Shown here: piece by piece, positions 11,568 through 23,689 of the stretch
Numbering within the stretch: the stretch's first letter is position 1
Layout of the letters: every line of letters starts with the position of its first letter
Assembly: GCA_022478985.1 (NCBI GenBank)
Contig: JAKSZP010009272.1
Location: 162,272 to 226,271, forward strand
From: Massospora cicadina
Taxonomy: Eukaryota > Entomophthoromycota > Entomophthoromycetes > Entomophthorales > Entomophthoraceae
Length of the DNA stretch: 64,000 nucleotides
Direction of reading: 5' to 3'
Made by a program: the position numbers and the translations under genes
Notes under the pieces: generated by a model
What the model was told of the DNA's origin: nothing
What the model saw: only the letters and a program-made list of their open reading frames with translations
The model's database searches: none

Positions 11568-14500
11568 TCAGATGAGATAAAACTTAGTACCAGGGAAGGC
11601 ACCCCAGATAAGCGATGCTATCTCTTGTTGCCAGCGGGAACGCCACTTATGGGGAGGGGGAGGGAACGTGTGGAGGGGCCGTAGCCACAACTGAACACAT
11701 GTGGAGGAAGGGGTCTGATTTGATGAACCAGACTGGGAACCAGGAGGAGACCAGCTGTTGGCGAAGCGGTGGGAGGTATCCAAACATCCACGCTTAAAAA
11801 GTGGTCCACCAAATGAGACCAGAATCTGTGGACAGCTTCTGGGAGGGTGGAAGTGGAGCCTGCAATGGCATCTAAGACAATCGTGTGGATGGTCCACATG
11901 GCGATTGCAACCACCAAAGCATGGAGGGAGGGTGGAACAGAGGGGGCCATTGATAGAGCAAACATATCTCTTAACAGACTGAAGGGATGCGTTTGATCCT
12001 GGCCCAGCAGACGTTGAACTTAGCGCCATATCACTTTAGAGGTAGGGCACTTCTCCAGGCGGTGGAACAGCGTTCCGTACTGGCCACACATGACACAGGA
12101 TGAGTGTAAAGCATTAGAGAGCTCAGCTGTACAATACACCCGCCTCAGGCAGCGCCACACATGGGAGCGGAATTGAGGCTGCAACAGAGGATGGTGTAAG
12201 TATTTCCAGATAGTTTTTTGGGTCTCAATGGAGTAAGGGATGCCCATCATGTCCAGGTAGTCCACCCTGGATAGGACATGGGGCCGAATGGGGATCACGC
12301 CATCATGGATGGGTAGCCCCTATACCTCTTGTGTGAACTGAGGAGAGGGGCGGCCTCCTTGGGTTGTATGTCTGGTAATATAAATTCTCCACTCAGCGCT
12401 CCACATGGAGAGTAGGATTCGTTTGTAGTGGGTTTTAGTCCCGTGAGGACCTGTGGCTGATGTGTGTGATGCGAGGTAGTTCATCAGGGAGTGGGGGTTC
12501 GATGGATTGTTGAGGCCCGAGGCGCGGGAGAAGTCAGAGCGGGCTGCGCGGGACCAGTGTTGGGAGGGGAGTGTAGGGGCGGGGACGGCCGCGATCCAGG
12601 TGCCCAGGATCTTGGCAGCATGGGCTTTGAAGTCAAGCAGGCCCATGCCACCATGATGATGAGGGCCAAACATGACCTCTAGCCATACTGGTGGAGGGCG
12701 GCCTGACCAAAGCCATCCTTGCAGCAAGGCATACAAGGATTTGAAGAAGCTTGGGGAGAAGGGGATGGCGTGGGCTCCAAACCAGACTTTGGATAGGAGC
12801 ATAGAGTTGGCTAAAACAACCCTGCCAGTAAGGGAAGTAGGGTGGGCTCTGAGAGAGGTGATTCACTTCGTCACGTTGTCCAGAATATGGCACTCCATTA
12901 CTGCTGACGCATATCCGCCTGCCTTCATCCACACGCCCAGATGGCGTACCAGTCCTATGGTAGGGCGTGGCATGAAGGATAGCACTAGTGGGGCGGTGTG
13001 GGGTGAGCTGGTAGGGCGAGGACGTGGGTGAGCAGATGGGCTAGGTTGTGAACTAATTGCTGGGGTCCAGCAGTTCTGAAACTGACCAAGGAGGATGATT
13101 TTGGTTTTGGAAGCGTTCAGTGCTGCGTTGCTTACCCGGGAATACTCCTGGATGAGAGCTTCAAGCGCGCGTGCATCTTGATTACTAGACACCCCAACCA
13201 CACGATCATCTGCGAACGCCATTATCTTGACTGGGGCTTAGCCTGGCACATGGACCCCAGTGAGTTGGGCATTCACATTTCGCAGTAGTGGGTCAAGGCT
13301 GAAGTTGTCTAAGAGTGGGCTGAGGGGGTCCCCTTGTTGCAAGCCCCTTTGAGGGCAGACTACTTCCGTTAGGAAGCCAGGGCCACGTACTGCCATTGTT
13401 GCAGATTCCGTGAGCAGCATTACCCAGTTGATGAAGTGAGGGGGTAGGCGGAATTGATATAGCAGGCCCTAAGGTATTCCCAGTTTACTCTATCATAGGC
13501 CTTTTGTTGGTCCAAGAATACAAGCGCCCCAGAGGCTGTGGATTGACATACATTAGCCACAGAGTGCACGTTATCCCAAATCGACCTTCTGGCTATGAAA
13601 CCAAATTGTTCTGGGGAGATGGTAGCAGATGCTACAGTCTCTAAATGGTCAGCCATAATTTTTGTTAAAATTTTAGTGTCTGTGTTTGTTAGAGAAATGG
13701 GGCGCAGGTTGGTTAAGTCTAGCTTATCCCCTTTCTTGAAGAGTGTGACAGTAAAGGCCTCATGTCCTCCTGGTAGGAGGCGCGTTTCCAACAGGCTTTG
13801 GTTAAGTGAGGCGAGCAGCAATGGGGATATATATTTGAAATACTTTTTGTAGAACTCATATGGAATGCCATCTGAACCTGGGCATTTTTGGTTTGGCGCA
13901 CTGCAAATGGCTGTCCATAATTCAGTCAGAGTAATCAAATTCATTATTTCCTGGTATCAGAAAATGGTGCAGATGTGGGCTCAGTTGAGAAATTCTGCCA
14001 CTTCAGCCAGCTGAATTGGATTGGATTGGTACAACTCGGAGTAATACTTTTGTGTTTTGATTGCCACTTCAGCTGGCATATCCACAACGGAATCATCCAA
14101 TCTTCGCACATATGTGCAGGCCACGCTCTGGCGTGGTGCGAAATTTTTTTAAAGAAATATGCGGTGCACTTGTTGCCTTTTGTGATGCATGTGGCCCTGT
14201 ACTGAACAAAAACCTGATGTTTGTGTTGTCTTTCGAGTGCATTGAGGTGGGCGGCTGCCTCCGCCCACTTCCGGCCCCATGCAGAGCAGAATCCTGTAGC
14301 TGGGATGTTGGACTCCAGGTGTGCCAACTCTGCCAGAGTGTGCAAAATGACCACCAATGTGGCTCGTGAGCATCTGGAGGAGAGATGGTGAGAGTGGCAG
14401 ATGGTGTCATCTTTGAAAGTTGCCCATGTGGAAATGGGGTCTGCGCAAAATGGTGCAACAAACTTTTTTGCCAAAGTTGCCACTTCCACCCATGTGGAAA

Positions 14501-15274
14501 ATCCTGGTGACGCGAGCTCGGAGGGGCGGATTTTGCACCAATGTGGGGCCTTAGCAGCTGTGACAGGTAGGTGGTAGGTTAGCAAGACCAGTTGATGGTT
14601 GGAGAATTCCATTTTCGTTGTTTTAAAGTGGGAGATGTGGAGTTGGAATTTCGCCGGCGTTAGGATAAGTTTGATGCGGGTCATGGACCTTAGTAACCGT
14701 TGTGGACGTGGGGACGCATCATGTTTTTGAGAAGTGGGGCATGTCATGGCAGTGCATCCATTAAACTGAGGGTGGCCTTTAGAACGCGCAGTTCTACATG
14801 ACCCTGAGGGGCGTGGGGTGAGGAAGGCCACCAGTCCGTTGGTGTGTTTAGCCAACAGTTCATGTCACTGACTAGGAAAGAGTCTGGGGGTAGCGGGAGG
14901 GATTTGACTGATGAGAAAAATTCCCAATGCTCGCGTGCACCATTTGGGGCATAGATGTTGACAATTGCGTGCACTAAATTGGCCCACGAGAAAGTGACAA
15001 TGAGAACTCAGCCATTTAGGAATGTTTCTGAAGATAAAAATTTGAAAAAATTATTTTTCTGAATTAGCACCCCACAGTGCTTTGACCAAAAGGATAGGGT
15101 TGGGAGGAGCATTGTTTTCCAAGCTTCCTCAGAACCTTGTGGACAGTGGGACTCCTGGATGGCCAAGATATTCATGGGTAAATTGTGTTGTAAAAAACTC
15201 AGTTTCCTAGCCTGGGATGGGGAGGCCTTGAGTCTGGCGATATTCAGCGTCCCTAAAGTAAAGGTTTCCCCCAT
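11568..15274 (-). pseudogene. LINE ORF2: endonuclease - reverse transcriptase - zinc finger
   Basis: Nicks target DNA and primes cDNA synthesis at the nick. Endonuclease at 15,274-14,750 has LNIARL, IQESH (catalytic Glu), VNIYAPN and LVSDMNCWLN (the GDFN-like motif). RT at about 13,944-12,863 has LRPISLTNTDTKILTKIMA, EQFGFIARRS, motif A FLDQQKAYDRV, motif B RGLQQGDPLSPLL and motif C FADD (MAFADDRVVGV, with the catalytic Asp pair intact). The thumb ends in KTKIILLG. The C-terminal part holds the CCHC finger near 12,020-12,110 (SCVMCGQYGTLFHRLEKC, PTSKVIW). The tail runs to about 11,570. Breaks: the endonuclease is split near 15,010, the RT is split at 13,420 and 13,240, and the tail after the finger is in another frame. 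Confidence 0.88.
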
Positions 15275-15429
15275 TGCACCTTAGGTGTGAGGGGATGGGC
15301 ACCTGGGCCCACCAGCCTCCTCTAGATCCCCACAGGCCTTCACAGCAGCGCGGGTGTTAGCAGCAACTCTATCAGGGTTTTTGTTAATTTTTTTGGAAAG
15401 AGTTGCGTTGGCTTTAGCCTTCACTTTTT

Positions 15430-16699
15430 GTTTTCCCAATGTCAGACAAATTTTTTGCGGTGCAGATGAGTTTGGTGCACTGTTGAGCAGGTCATAATTT
15501 TTTTTTCAGTTGGGATGGGTCCCAAGTCAGTTTTGACCAGAGCTTGGGTGCAACAATTGGGTGAGATCAAATCCCCCATTGGATCCTCAGATTGAGTGGC
15601 CCACTCAGCATGGGCTTCCCAATCTGATTGGTTGATAGATTCCCAAGTTGCTTCTGCTGCAAAGGTTTCCATTTCCTCCTGGAGTTGTGAGTGTGGGATA
15701 GTGGTGGTGGCTTTGGCCACTTCCTTGGCCACGGCCCTGTGGGCCTGCTTGGCCTTCTTCCGCTCTTACGGGGAGATAGGCTTTACCAGTAGGTAGCAGC
15801 CATGTGCTCCCTGCGGGAAAGCCTCTTTGGTGCTTGAGGTTGGTTCGTAGTGCACCTCTCCATTGGCCATGGCCACTGAGGGGTGCTCTTGGAATGTGAC
15901 GCCCTCCTTGGTGGGGCATGCATGCGCCTTATGGCCAAACATGTCACAGTGGGTGCAAATGGGGGGCGCGCTGTCCACGGTCACCTGGAATGGGTGGGTG
16001 GTATGCCTTGCAATATCAATAAAAGTGGAGTGCAGGATCTGGGTTAGGTCCTTCGCAATCTCCTCAGTTGGGGTCAGGATTGCGATGGCTTTGCCAGTGC
16101 ACAGGTGTGGCATCAGCATAAAGCGTTGCTTTTTAAAAAAAATTGTATTTTGCCATATACAGTGAGACCATCTTTCAGGGGTTGTTCCAAAATGTCACGT
16201 TTTACCGTAATAGGCAAAAAGTCAAATGTGAGGAAAATTTTTGGTTTGATTTTGTCCATCTGGTGCATTTGGTTTCGATGACCCATTGCCCTTTGGGGAG
16301 GTCGACCACTACGCGCACTGCCACAGCCTCATCTGCTGCCTCTTTGCTTTTGAAACCTAGGTCTAGGCAACCGCGTGACATGGAGTGAGGTGCGACATAC
16401 ACTGCAGTCAGGAAAATTGTGTGCACATCTTCACAAAATTTTTCCCATAAGGCCATTTGTTGGATGTCCAGAAACACGCGGACTCCAAATTCCACTGACA
16501 AAAGTGGCTGGGAGTGTGGCGTGTTGATGTACTGGTTGCATTGTGCTTGCCATGCGAGTATCTCCGGGGAAATAGTGACCGCCAGTTCTTTAAAATTTTT
16601 GTCTATTCCGCCAGTTTCTCCGGGGCGTTTTTGAATGTTAGAGGCCGCGGGCCTTCCACCTGATCCTCTTACCTTACTTGCCCAGCTGCTCCCTGACAT
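15430..16699 (-). pseudogene. LINE ORF1 with CCHC zinc knuckle
   Basis: Nucleic-acid-binding chaperone that packages LINE RNA. It starts MSGSSWASKVRGSGG at 16,699, has a helical/RRM-like part (VAPHSMSRGCLDLGFKSKEAADEA, VVDLPKGQWVIETKC) to 16,202, continues in another frame at 16,119-15,766 (IAILTPTEEIAKDL, HPFQVTVDSAP) and carries a perfect CCHC knuckle ICTHCDMFGHKAHACP near 15,900-15,950. A C-terminal acidic part is at 15,732-15,442. A similar ORF1 occurs in the 24.6-26.5 kb retroposon. Confidence 0.82.
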
Positions 16700-16789
16700 G
16701 GGCGCATACTAATCTCTGTGAGATTATCAAAAAAGATTCAGTCTTGAATTGAATAGGTTGCAAAAGTGATTGCAGCGAGAAAGAAAAGT

Positions 16790-16804
16790 CCTGTTTACTA
16801 TATT
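16790..16804. repeat. Target-site duplication of the LINE, right copy
   Basis: Identical 15 bp to 11,494-11,508. The E2 LTR continues immediately after. Confidence 0.93.
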
Positions 16805-16889
16805 GTTAATGACTAGTTCTCTGGAGGTATGGCTGTGCATCCTGCACCACCTCTCTGGGAATGGGAGAGTTACAGACACTCTACTTACT
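16805..16889 (+). repeat. E2 3' LTR, right part (U5 end)
   Basis: Contains GGGAGAGTTACAGACACTCT, which matches the U5 ends of the E7 LTRs (GAGAGTTATAGACACTCTCC on their sense strand). Joined to 10,703-11,508 it makes an LTR of about 890 bp, near the roughly 855 bp of E7. Confidence 0.8.
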
Positions 16890-17886
16890 TTTAAAAATTT
16901 CTAAAATATATTTTAAAATAAGTAGAAATAGTAGGTCATTTTCAAAAAACATAAAAGTACAAGTCTATCCAAAGGATGATAAAGAAATTTTTAATCAATC
17001 TTGCTTTGTTTATCTTATAAACAGCTAATATTACACAAACCCTGACATTATAGATAACTTTTAAAATAAGGATAAAACCTGGAAAGTGCATATCAATGGA
17101 GTACTATTGTGGAACCTCAGCAGATTAATATGTTTTACAGCCAGTGGAAGATGAAATCAAATTTGACAATAATGACTATGAAACTTAAATTGTGAGATAG
17201 ACTGGATGGCAATTGCTGCAGCTATGCCCAATGATTTACTAACCTATGTTACTCTTGGTAATTGTGACATTGATAGATTTCATGACTGGAATGAAGCTTA
17301 TCATAGTTACCAGATATAAAAAGATAACACTGATTTCATTGAAAAAGTAGATAAACAATTACATAAAAATGACAATTCTTTAAACCTTTTTAAATCAACT
17401 TAATGAACAGCAAAATGAATTTTGTCTTTTTTTCAACACCCAATGATTACAATAAATTCTTACATAAACTTAAAATAGTTAAAGATAAGGTTGGAACAGA
17501 AATCAGTTGCATCATCAATGAGATGTTCATCAAATAAGCTCTCATTTCCAATGCAACGCTACTCTTTTGATGTTTCTGGAAAGGTGTTTCACCAAATAAT
17601 ATACTAATTTCAGACCCTCCATTCAGCTTCTAGGATATCTCCTTTGAGAAAAGCTCTACCATACTTAAGCAGTGATACTTATTTTTTATTTGAAGATGAA
17701 TCCAAAGACATTTGATTTGTTTTTATAGATGAACCTAGTATGTTTGGATCGAACTTCCTTCAAGGTTGATCAAAGACTCAGAGATGCTAAACCACTAATT
17801 GAAAATCTGCCATTTGAAGATCTTTGCATTTGATTAGTGGGCAATTAGTCACATCCTCCCATTATGCGATTATAGCCTTTACACAA
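16890..17886. other. AT-rich stretch with a possible Gag-like remnant
   Basis: No intact gene. At about 17,200-17,390 a plus-strand frame reads DWMAIAAAMPNDLLTYVTL and, further on, FHDWNEAYHSYQ before a stop. This looks like decayed copia-type Gag helices (residue spacing and the W..Y pattern), but the match is only by eye and could be chance. Confidence 0.3.
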
Positions 17887-18902
17887 TGTCAGAAATTTGG
17901 CTATGGGCTCTTATAGTTGGCAGGCTAACCTGTATGAAGACTGGTCAGCCCTTGCCTTTTCACCTTAGGCATCAGGGCTAGCAGCGCTGGCTAACCCCTT
18001 GGCATGTCATCTGAGCCATTTCAGGGATCTCCTAGACTAAACTCCAACCAACGAAATAAATATGTAACTTATAAACAAAGGTAGAATAGGCAACAGGAGA
18101 TATTTATTGAAAGAAGCGCCAGGTATTTATACTATTTATAAAAGGGCTACTGCATCCATTGCCAACCTATCAGCTCTTCCGCTGGTTCTTCCAGACAAAC
18201 ACTTCTCTTATTCTTCTACTTCTTCTTCTATATTATCTCTTCCCTGGCGTTGGCCCTCTCTCTCCATTCTTCCCAATGTGTGAATTAGTTCTGGCTCATC
18301 TTCAGCCTTAAGTAGCCAGTGAGCCATATAAATAAATAATCTATTAAATGTCAAATTTGGGTTCAACCTTCAAATTGATAATTTTGCGCCAGAAACTACT
18401 TCAGTCACTTGCTTGACTTGGAATATCTTGGCATCTCACTGACATATATTCTTGTCTTATCTTGATAATAAATGAGGCACCAGAAACAACCTCAGCTGCC
18501 TCAAAATCATAATTGTCAGATCCACCAACATTGGATAATCAGTACAGGCAGAGAATGTCTAAAGCAAATACATCAGCTTTCTGCCAGAAATCCCACAATG
18601 AACCATAATTGGCAGTTGGCATAGACCACTGATTCTGCTGACTGATATCAAGTGGATCATCCTCAACTACTAGTCACTGATGATCCTTATACTAATTTGG
18701 GGCCACCGATTGGCCCCACTTGAACCTAAATACCAAACTTGGCAGAATACTAATTTTGGCTCAACCCAAATTGGGGAGCAACTAACCAGCAATCAAACCA
18801 AATAACATGAAATTCAGTCAATAAACCATTCCACCGTGATTAGCCATATCATCCCAAATAACGCTTAATCATTGGAGGATTCCATCTGGTTTAATCATGA
18901 CA
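17887..18902. repeat. Solo LTR, 1,016 bp, with CACAA target duplication
   Basis: Begins TGTCAGAAAT and ends CATGACA (5-bp inverted termini TGTCA/TGACA). Immediately outside on both sides is CACAA (17,882-17,886 and 18,903-18,907). That is the structure left when an LTR element recombines between its LTRs. A TATA-like TATTTATACTATTTATAAAA at about 18,125 suggests plus orientation. It does not match any other LTR in the window, so it represents a further family. Confidence 0.72.
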
Positions 18903-18944
18903 CACAATTAAATATGATGCTAATACTTTTAAGTCAAGCTTATA

Positions 18945-19203
18945 CAGGGTTTTACAGGCCAATATATATTTTTTATTAATTTTACATATTACAGGCCAAT
19001 TTGTATAATTTTTATTAATTTTGCATCCATTACAAGCCAATTTATTTAAATTTCATTAATTTTTGCATCTTTACATATTAAAAACTATGAAAAATATATG
19101 ATTTGGTCTGATTGGATATGTAAAGCATAAAAAATATATTTATGGCCTGTAATGGGTTCAAAAATTAATTAAAAATATGCAAATTGTCCTGGAAAACCCT
19201 ATA
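18945..19203. mobile_element. Short inverted-repeat element (MITE-like)
   Basis: The left end (CAGGGTTTTACAGGCCAATA, then AT-rich with TATTAATTTT) recurs in reverse complement at the right end (AGGGTTTTCCAGGACAATTT, then AATTAATTTTTG). Inside, CATTACAGGCCA-type units repeat (ACAGGCCAAT, ACAAGCCAAT, and TGGCCTGTAAT on the other strand). It is about 260 bp, AT-rich and has no ORF. TA-like flanks are present but not diagnostic. Superfamily not assigned. Confidence 0.5.
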
Positions 19204-21160
19204 TCTACAGTTTAAAAAGGTATTTTTTTAACACAAGTAACTAGATAAAATGAGAGATAACAATCTTTCTGAGAGACTCTTGATAAGATTTTTTATGGAG
19301 TATTACTGAGCATGATTATCAACTGTTATCTTCTCTGTTTTTGTCAATAATATTGGGAAAAATCTAAAAATGCAGTGTGCATAATGGCAAAATTTGCTGA
19401 TATTGATATCACTAAATATGAAAAAAAAAAAAAATGGACAATTTATCACCTTAATAAAAGCTATACATAACTGCAAAAAGCCCTTGATGCATCTTCAGAT
19501 GAAGCATAAGAATTTTTTGCTAAATTATGTCTATGTAAAGGGACCAGGATTATTTTAATAAAAATATTTGGATGGCAAGGGTCTTACAAATGGATCAGTT
19601 GGCATATCTAATGATATAAATTTATGATCCTTCTATTAATTATGAGGCTTATAGTGAATGTATGCCTTTATGCATTCTAATTCAATTTGAAAAATATACT
19701 AGTTTGACTATTTATGGGAGATCAGTCCCTATTGTGGCCATTACATCTTCATTTTACATGGCAAAATAAAATATACACATAATGTGTTTCTTGTTATGTT
19801 TGGATATGCAATCAGTATACACAGATCTCATGAATAACTCTTGATAAAGCAATTGTTGACATTAATGATAACAAGTTCCAAGTTGGTCTACTTATGTCAC
19901 ATCATTAGAATTTACCCTATGAAGGGTGAAGCCTTGATAAGGTGTTAATTATTTCGTTATAGTTAATACTAATAATATTTAATAACTAACTATACTATTA
20001 GACCTATATCATATTAAATATTATAAGGCAACAAGCAATTAACATCAATTACATTGGGCTTATGAACTAACAAATCAGTTAACTAATATGAGTTACTCTC
20101 CAAGTTTTCACTGATGAGATTAAGCAAGCTTGATGCAAGACTTGAATTATTCCTGATTATCCTGATCTATCTAATCTTTAATTTATATAATGGCCTTGAT
20201 ATTTTATTTAAACTTCATCTATTGTACTTCCCTAGTACTATAAAAATTACTAAATATTTCCATAATAAAGCTACTTTCCCTGCAATATCATCTACTCTTT
20301 GAAGTTCAATTGGCATATTTACATTTGGATTTTAGTGCAAAATCTAATAAAATTATATTAAGCTCATGGGAACCTCTGAACCATCGCCAACTGGTTAAGT
20401 TCCATCAATAGAGAATTTATTTGGACCTCTGAATCCCTAATAAAGGTTAAGTCCTATAATATATATAGCGGATATCAGTGTAAAATTCACATCTGTCCAA
20501 CCATGGAAGTAAGCTTTAAAGGACCCGCCTCAATTTATTATTGGATTCAGTGCAAATTTTGACACAAATCAAAAGAGTATAAACTTTGATTTAAATTGTT
20601 ATTAAAACCATCCTCTAACTTTGATAGTTTGAAAAAATAAACAGTAGTCATTTGATAAGAGCTTTTTTGAAGTAATTTAAAAGAACTGTGAAATATATGT
20701 AATATAAAATAGATGCTACTTATAAAAAAGATATGTTTATAAACAAGTTGCTGCTTCCATTTAATGCTTTTTGGTAAAATTTTTTAACGTATTATAATTG
20801 TATATCTATATTTAAAAGCTATTGTTACTTTTGTTTAATATATTCAAATGTTTTACTTTTATTTATTACATGATATATGTAGATGCTTTATTATAAAATA
20901 TAGGTGATTACTGATCATTATCCAACAAATTATTTTTTTAGTGAATACATTTCAAAATATTTCTCAGGATATGAAACATTCATCCTATATTTAGTGGAAA
21001 ATCTCACATTTGTCTAGACTTTTCCCCTCTTTGTCCGTGCTCAGAGACACCTAGTTAGTTTTTTTATTTAGTTTTTTTTCATTAGTACAAATATACTAAA
21101 ATAACATTGGTCTCTACAGTTTTTTTAATTAATAATTTTTTCATTTATTTTGTTAGATTA
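19204..21160. other. AT-rich DNA, no gene seen
   Basis: No coding stretch with recognisable motifs. Short open runs such as 20,114-20,302 are lysine/isoleucine/leucine-rich and look like chance ORFs in AT-rich DNA. Some short inverted stretches of T/A (for example 19,930-20,040). Nothing further can be supported. Confidence 0.5.
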
Positions 21161-21162
21161 AT

Positions 21163-21400
21163 ACCAAGCTTATGATGGCCTTCTACAATACTTAATTTAG
21201 TCTATTTATTTAGTTGGTTTGATTGGCCCACTTTCTAACTAAACTTAATGATGGTCATGTACATGCAATACCTTAAAAGTAATACATAATAATTATTTGA
21301 TTGGTTAAATTTCATACTAAACTTAAAACGGCCATCTACAATATTTCAAGCTCGTCACACTATGACATCACCTCATTGCCTAGATCTTGAACAAATTCAC
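21163..21400. repeat. Diverged minisatellite, locus 1
   Basis: Three to four imperfect copies of a unit of about 65 bp, built on CTAAACTTA, ATGGCCATCTACAATACTTA and GATTGGTTAAATTT. It is followed by CACACTATGACATCACCTCA. The same unit and same following sequence occur at 26,780-27,110. Confidence 0.6.
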
Positions 21401-22089
21401 AGCCATAAATATATAAATTTCAAAAAACTTATAGACTAAACCCCTTATGATAAAAGCTAAAGAGCATGTATATGTCTTAGCCAAGTATCAGATATTTTTT
21501 GTATCATTTCACTTAATGAAATGCTGTGATATCATCATTGTGTTTTTTATTTTACTTTTGAAGGAAGATAGCTGGAATTTTTAGATTACATAGGTGAATA
21601 GTTGATTGTCCTAAATTAAACTGTGAGCAACAGCAACCAAATTGATGCTAAGAAATGGATTCAAATTTGTTAATTAGTTTGAAATCAGTTACCTCTAGTT
21701 AAAATGATTTAAAAAATATTTTTATATAAAAATAGTAAGTAGCTATGGCTTTTCTTGTGTTTACAATGCAGCCACTATCTATTAAAAATAAAGGACTAGT
21801 TAATCTATCTGGCGTTGCTTATGTTCATAATGTTAATAAAATATTTTTCCCTTTAAAGCATGAGGCTAAGAGATTAAATCCATTAAGTCATTGAAAGGTT
21901 GTTGTTTTCTTTCAATTATCTTTTGTTTTACTGTGTTGATAGCTCTTTACCCCACAACTTTTTGTGGGTATAATTTAACAGAAATTATTGTTTATTTGAG
22001 GTAAAATGACCATTAACAATGATATTATTATATATTTTTATATGAATTGGTAGATGGTCATCAAAAAGTTATAAGTAAACAAACCTATT

Positions 22090-22545
22090 AAATCAGCCAA
22101 AAACTACTAGATATTTGCCATACCCAATTAAAACTATTATGTCAATCTAGGACCACCAACTGCTTTGCAAGACCATTTAAACTATTGAAACAGCCAATCA
22201 CTTTCTACATAAAGAAATTTTTTCTTGATAATCAGCCAAATTACCCCAATCACTTACAAACCCACCTAAACTATCTTTTTTAGCACTAGGTGGTCCCAAA
22301 CTACCCACTTAAACTATCATATCAGCCAAATATCAAACTGCTCTGCTAAATTAATATACTGATTACCAAAAAACTTATATGTTTTACTTCTTACATATAA
22401 ACTTTTAACTATATATAATATAAACTGACTGTACTAATATAAAACCTTTGTGGGCATGCGCACAACAACTCACCAAAGTTTTCTCACAGTTGGATGAATG
22501 GTATAGAAATGCATATTGAACAAACTAAAAAACATTTATTTATAT
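22090..22545. repeat. Dispersed repeat block X, copy 1
   Basis: Contains imperfect copies of a unit around CCAACTGCTTTGCAAGACCA and TTTAAACTATTGAAACAGCC, then an AT stretch, then GGGCATGCGCACAAC and TTGGATGAATGGTATAGAAA. The same order is seen at 23,690-24,115, so the block is repeated in direct orientation 1.6 kb away. No ORF. Confidence 0.5.
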
Positions 22546-22689
22546 ATAGAATAGCATCCAGATACCCGTGTTTTACTGTTTTTATAGGTATTAGATAATA
22601 TGAATCATTATTTTAGTTTTTATATAGTGGTTAACAAAGTTAGTTCAGGGTAAATAAATAGTTATTTCAAAATGATTAAATTGGATTTA

Positions 22690-23095
22690 TATTATAGATA
22701 ATTAGTGGTACTATAAGGCTTCAAGGGCCAGCCATCAAAATTGGACAGGGGTGCCACCCTTTTAGAACCAAATAGGGTTCAAATCCTAAAACCCTCCCTC
22801 TCTTCCAGATTTCCAATCTAGGGCATACCCTAGATGAGAGATAGGTAGCCGCTGTCCCTCCTTACTTGCCCCACACCCTTTCCCCCTACTCCCAGCCCAA
22901 ATTCACTCTAGTCTCAAAATTAGCAGGGTTTTATTTAAGAAAAATCCAACAAATTTGTCAAGACTTCAAACAATCTATGAAACCCCATACCACAGCCCCA
23001 TTTCCTGCCCCCAACGGTTGGTTCACTCAAAAGCCCACCTGCATAGCAAAAAAACACCCAATAAGTCTAATATGCGGAAAAAATTGAGAAAAATA
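22690..23095. other. GC-richer block with a tRNA B-box-like motif
   Basis: Stands out from the AT-rich surroundings by C-rich composition. GGGTTCAAATCC at about 22,784 fits the RNA polymerase III B box (GGTTCRANTCC), and TGGACAGGGG about 45 bp upstream is a poor A box. This could be the head of a tRNA-derived SINE, but I find no clear tail or target duplication. The open run 22,866-23,087 has no recognisable domain. Confidence 0.3.
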
Positions 23096-23439
23096 GGGTG
23101 AGATCATGTTTTAAACTTGTTACTACAGTCCAAAATCCGAATGCAAATTTAGACAACTTGGGATTTAGCTAAAATGACTTGAGAATAGCTTAGAAGTCAA
23201 CTGATACTATTGAGATGAATTCCATATTCATAATTGTAAATTTTAGGCTCAAAATTAGAAGTTGAAACATACTATTTGGTTCATATTAGCAGCTTTCCCC
23301 CATCCCATCATAAGACCCAGCACACTGTTGATGGTAGAGTGTTGGGCTATTCTTTTTATTATAGTTTTCCTTTAGTTTAATTTAAGTATATTGTCTTTAA
23401 AGACTTATCTAATAGTAATTATAATAAATTTAATGAGAT

Positions 23440-23650
23440 ATGTGCAACAACTCCATGGGTTGGAGCCTTACCGCCTCCTCCCCTGAGGCACCCATCCATA
23501 GTCCCTTGAATCTAGCGGTGCTCTGTAGACCTTGGCTGCCTTTATGGGTCTTGGCGTACCCCCACTAAAATCCAGGTCATTCCTTGGCACACTGGGTTCC
23601 TAACAGGTAAACCTGGCATTGATCTGGTTCAATGAATAAATGATTCCATT
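23440..23650. other. GC-rich block of unknown origin
   Basis: About 200 bp of balanced composition (CCGCCTCCTCCCCTGAGGCA and neighbours) in an otherwise AT-rich region, so probably an old insertion. No ORF, no tRNA fold I can support, no inverted ends found. Confidence 0.35.
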
Positions 23651-23689
23651 GAGTATTTTAGATTCTATAACATAAATAAACTACTAAAC

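Larger units (their letters stand above)
11509..16789 (-). mobile_element. Tad1-like LINE, 5.28 kb, full length between its duplications
   Basis: Minus-strand ORF1 (CCHC knuckle) and ORF2 (endonuclease, reverse transcriptase, CCHC finger) lie between exact 15-bp direct repeats in the E2 LTR. The 3' end (left) is only a short A/T-rich tail, without a long poly-A. Both ORFs carry stops and frameshifts, so it is inactive. APE-type endonuclease plus RT followed by a CCHC finger is the Tad1 clade layout common in fungi. The family name is inference and I could not search. Confidence 0.88.
6535..16889 (+). mobile_element. E2: Ty3 chromovirus (5' part missing, 3' LTR split by a LINE)
   Basis: Plus-strand protease, RT, RNase H, integrase and chromodomain remnants run from about 7,077 to 10,640, followed by a polypurine-like stretch (GATAGGGTAA) and an LTR starting TGTCATGG at 10,703. 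The LTR is interrupted at 11,508 by a LINE and resumes at 16,805, ending near 16,889. Its 5' LTR and most of gag are absent, presumably left of the window beyond E1. Interior order and LTR start match E6 and E7, so these three belong to one family. Confidence 0.83.

Noticed and set aside
11615..11982. Plus-strand ORFs in the LINE
   Set aside because: They overlap the LINE ORF2 tail in the opposite strand and have no motifs. Shadows.
22730..22800. tRNA gene at the GGTTCAAATCC motif
   Set aside because: Only a B box fits. I could not form acceptor, D and anticodon stems, so no tRNA is called.
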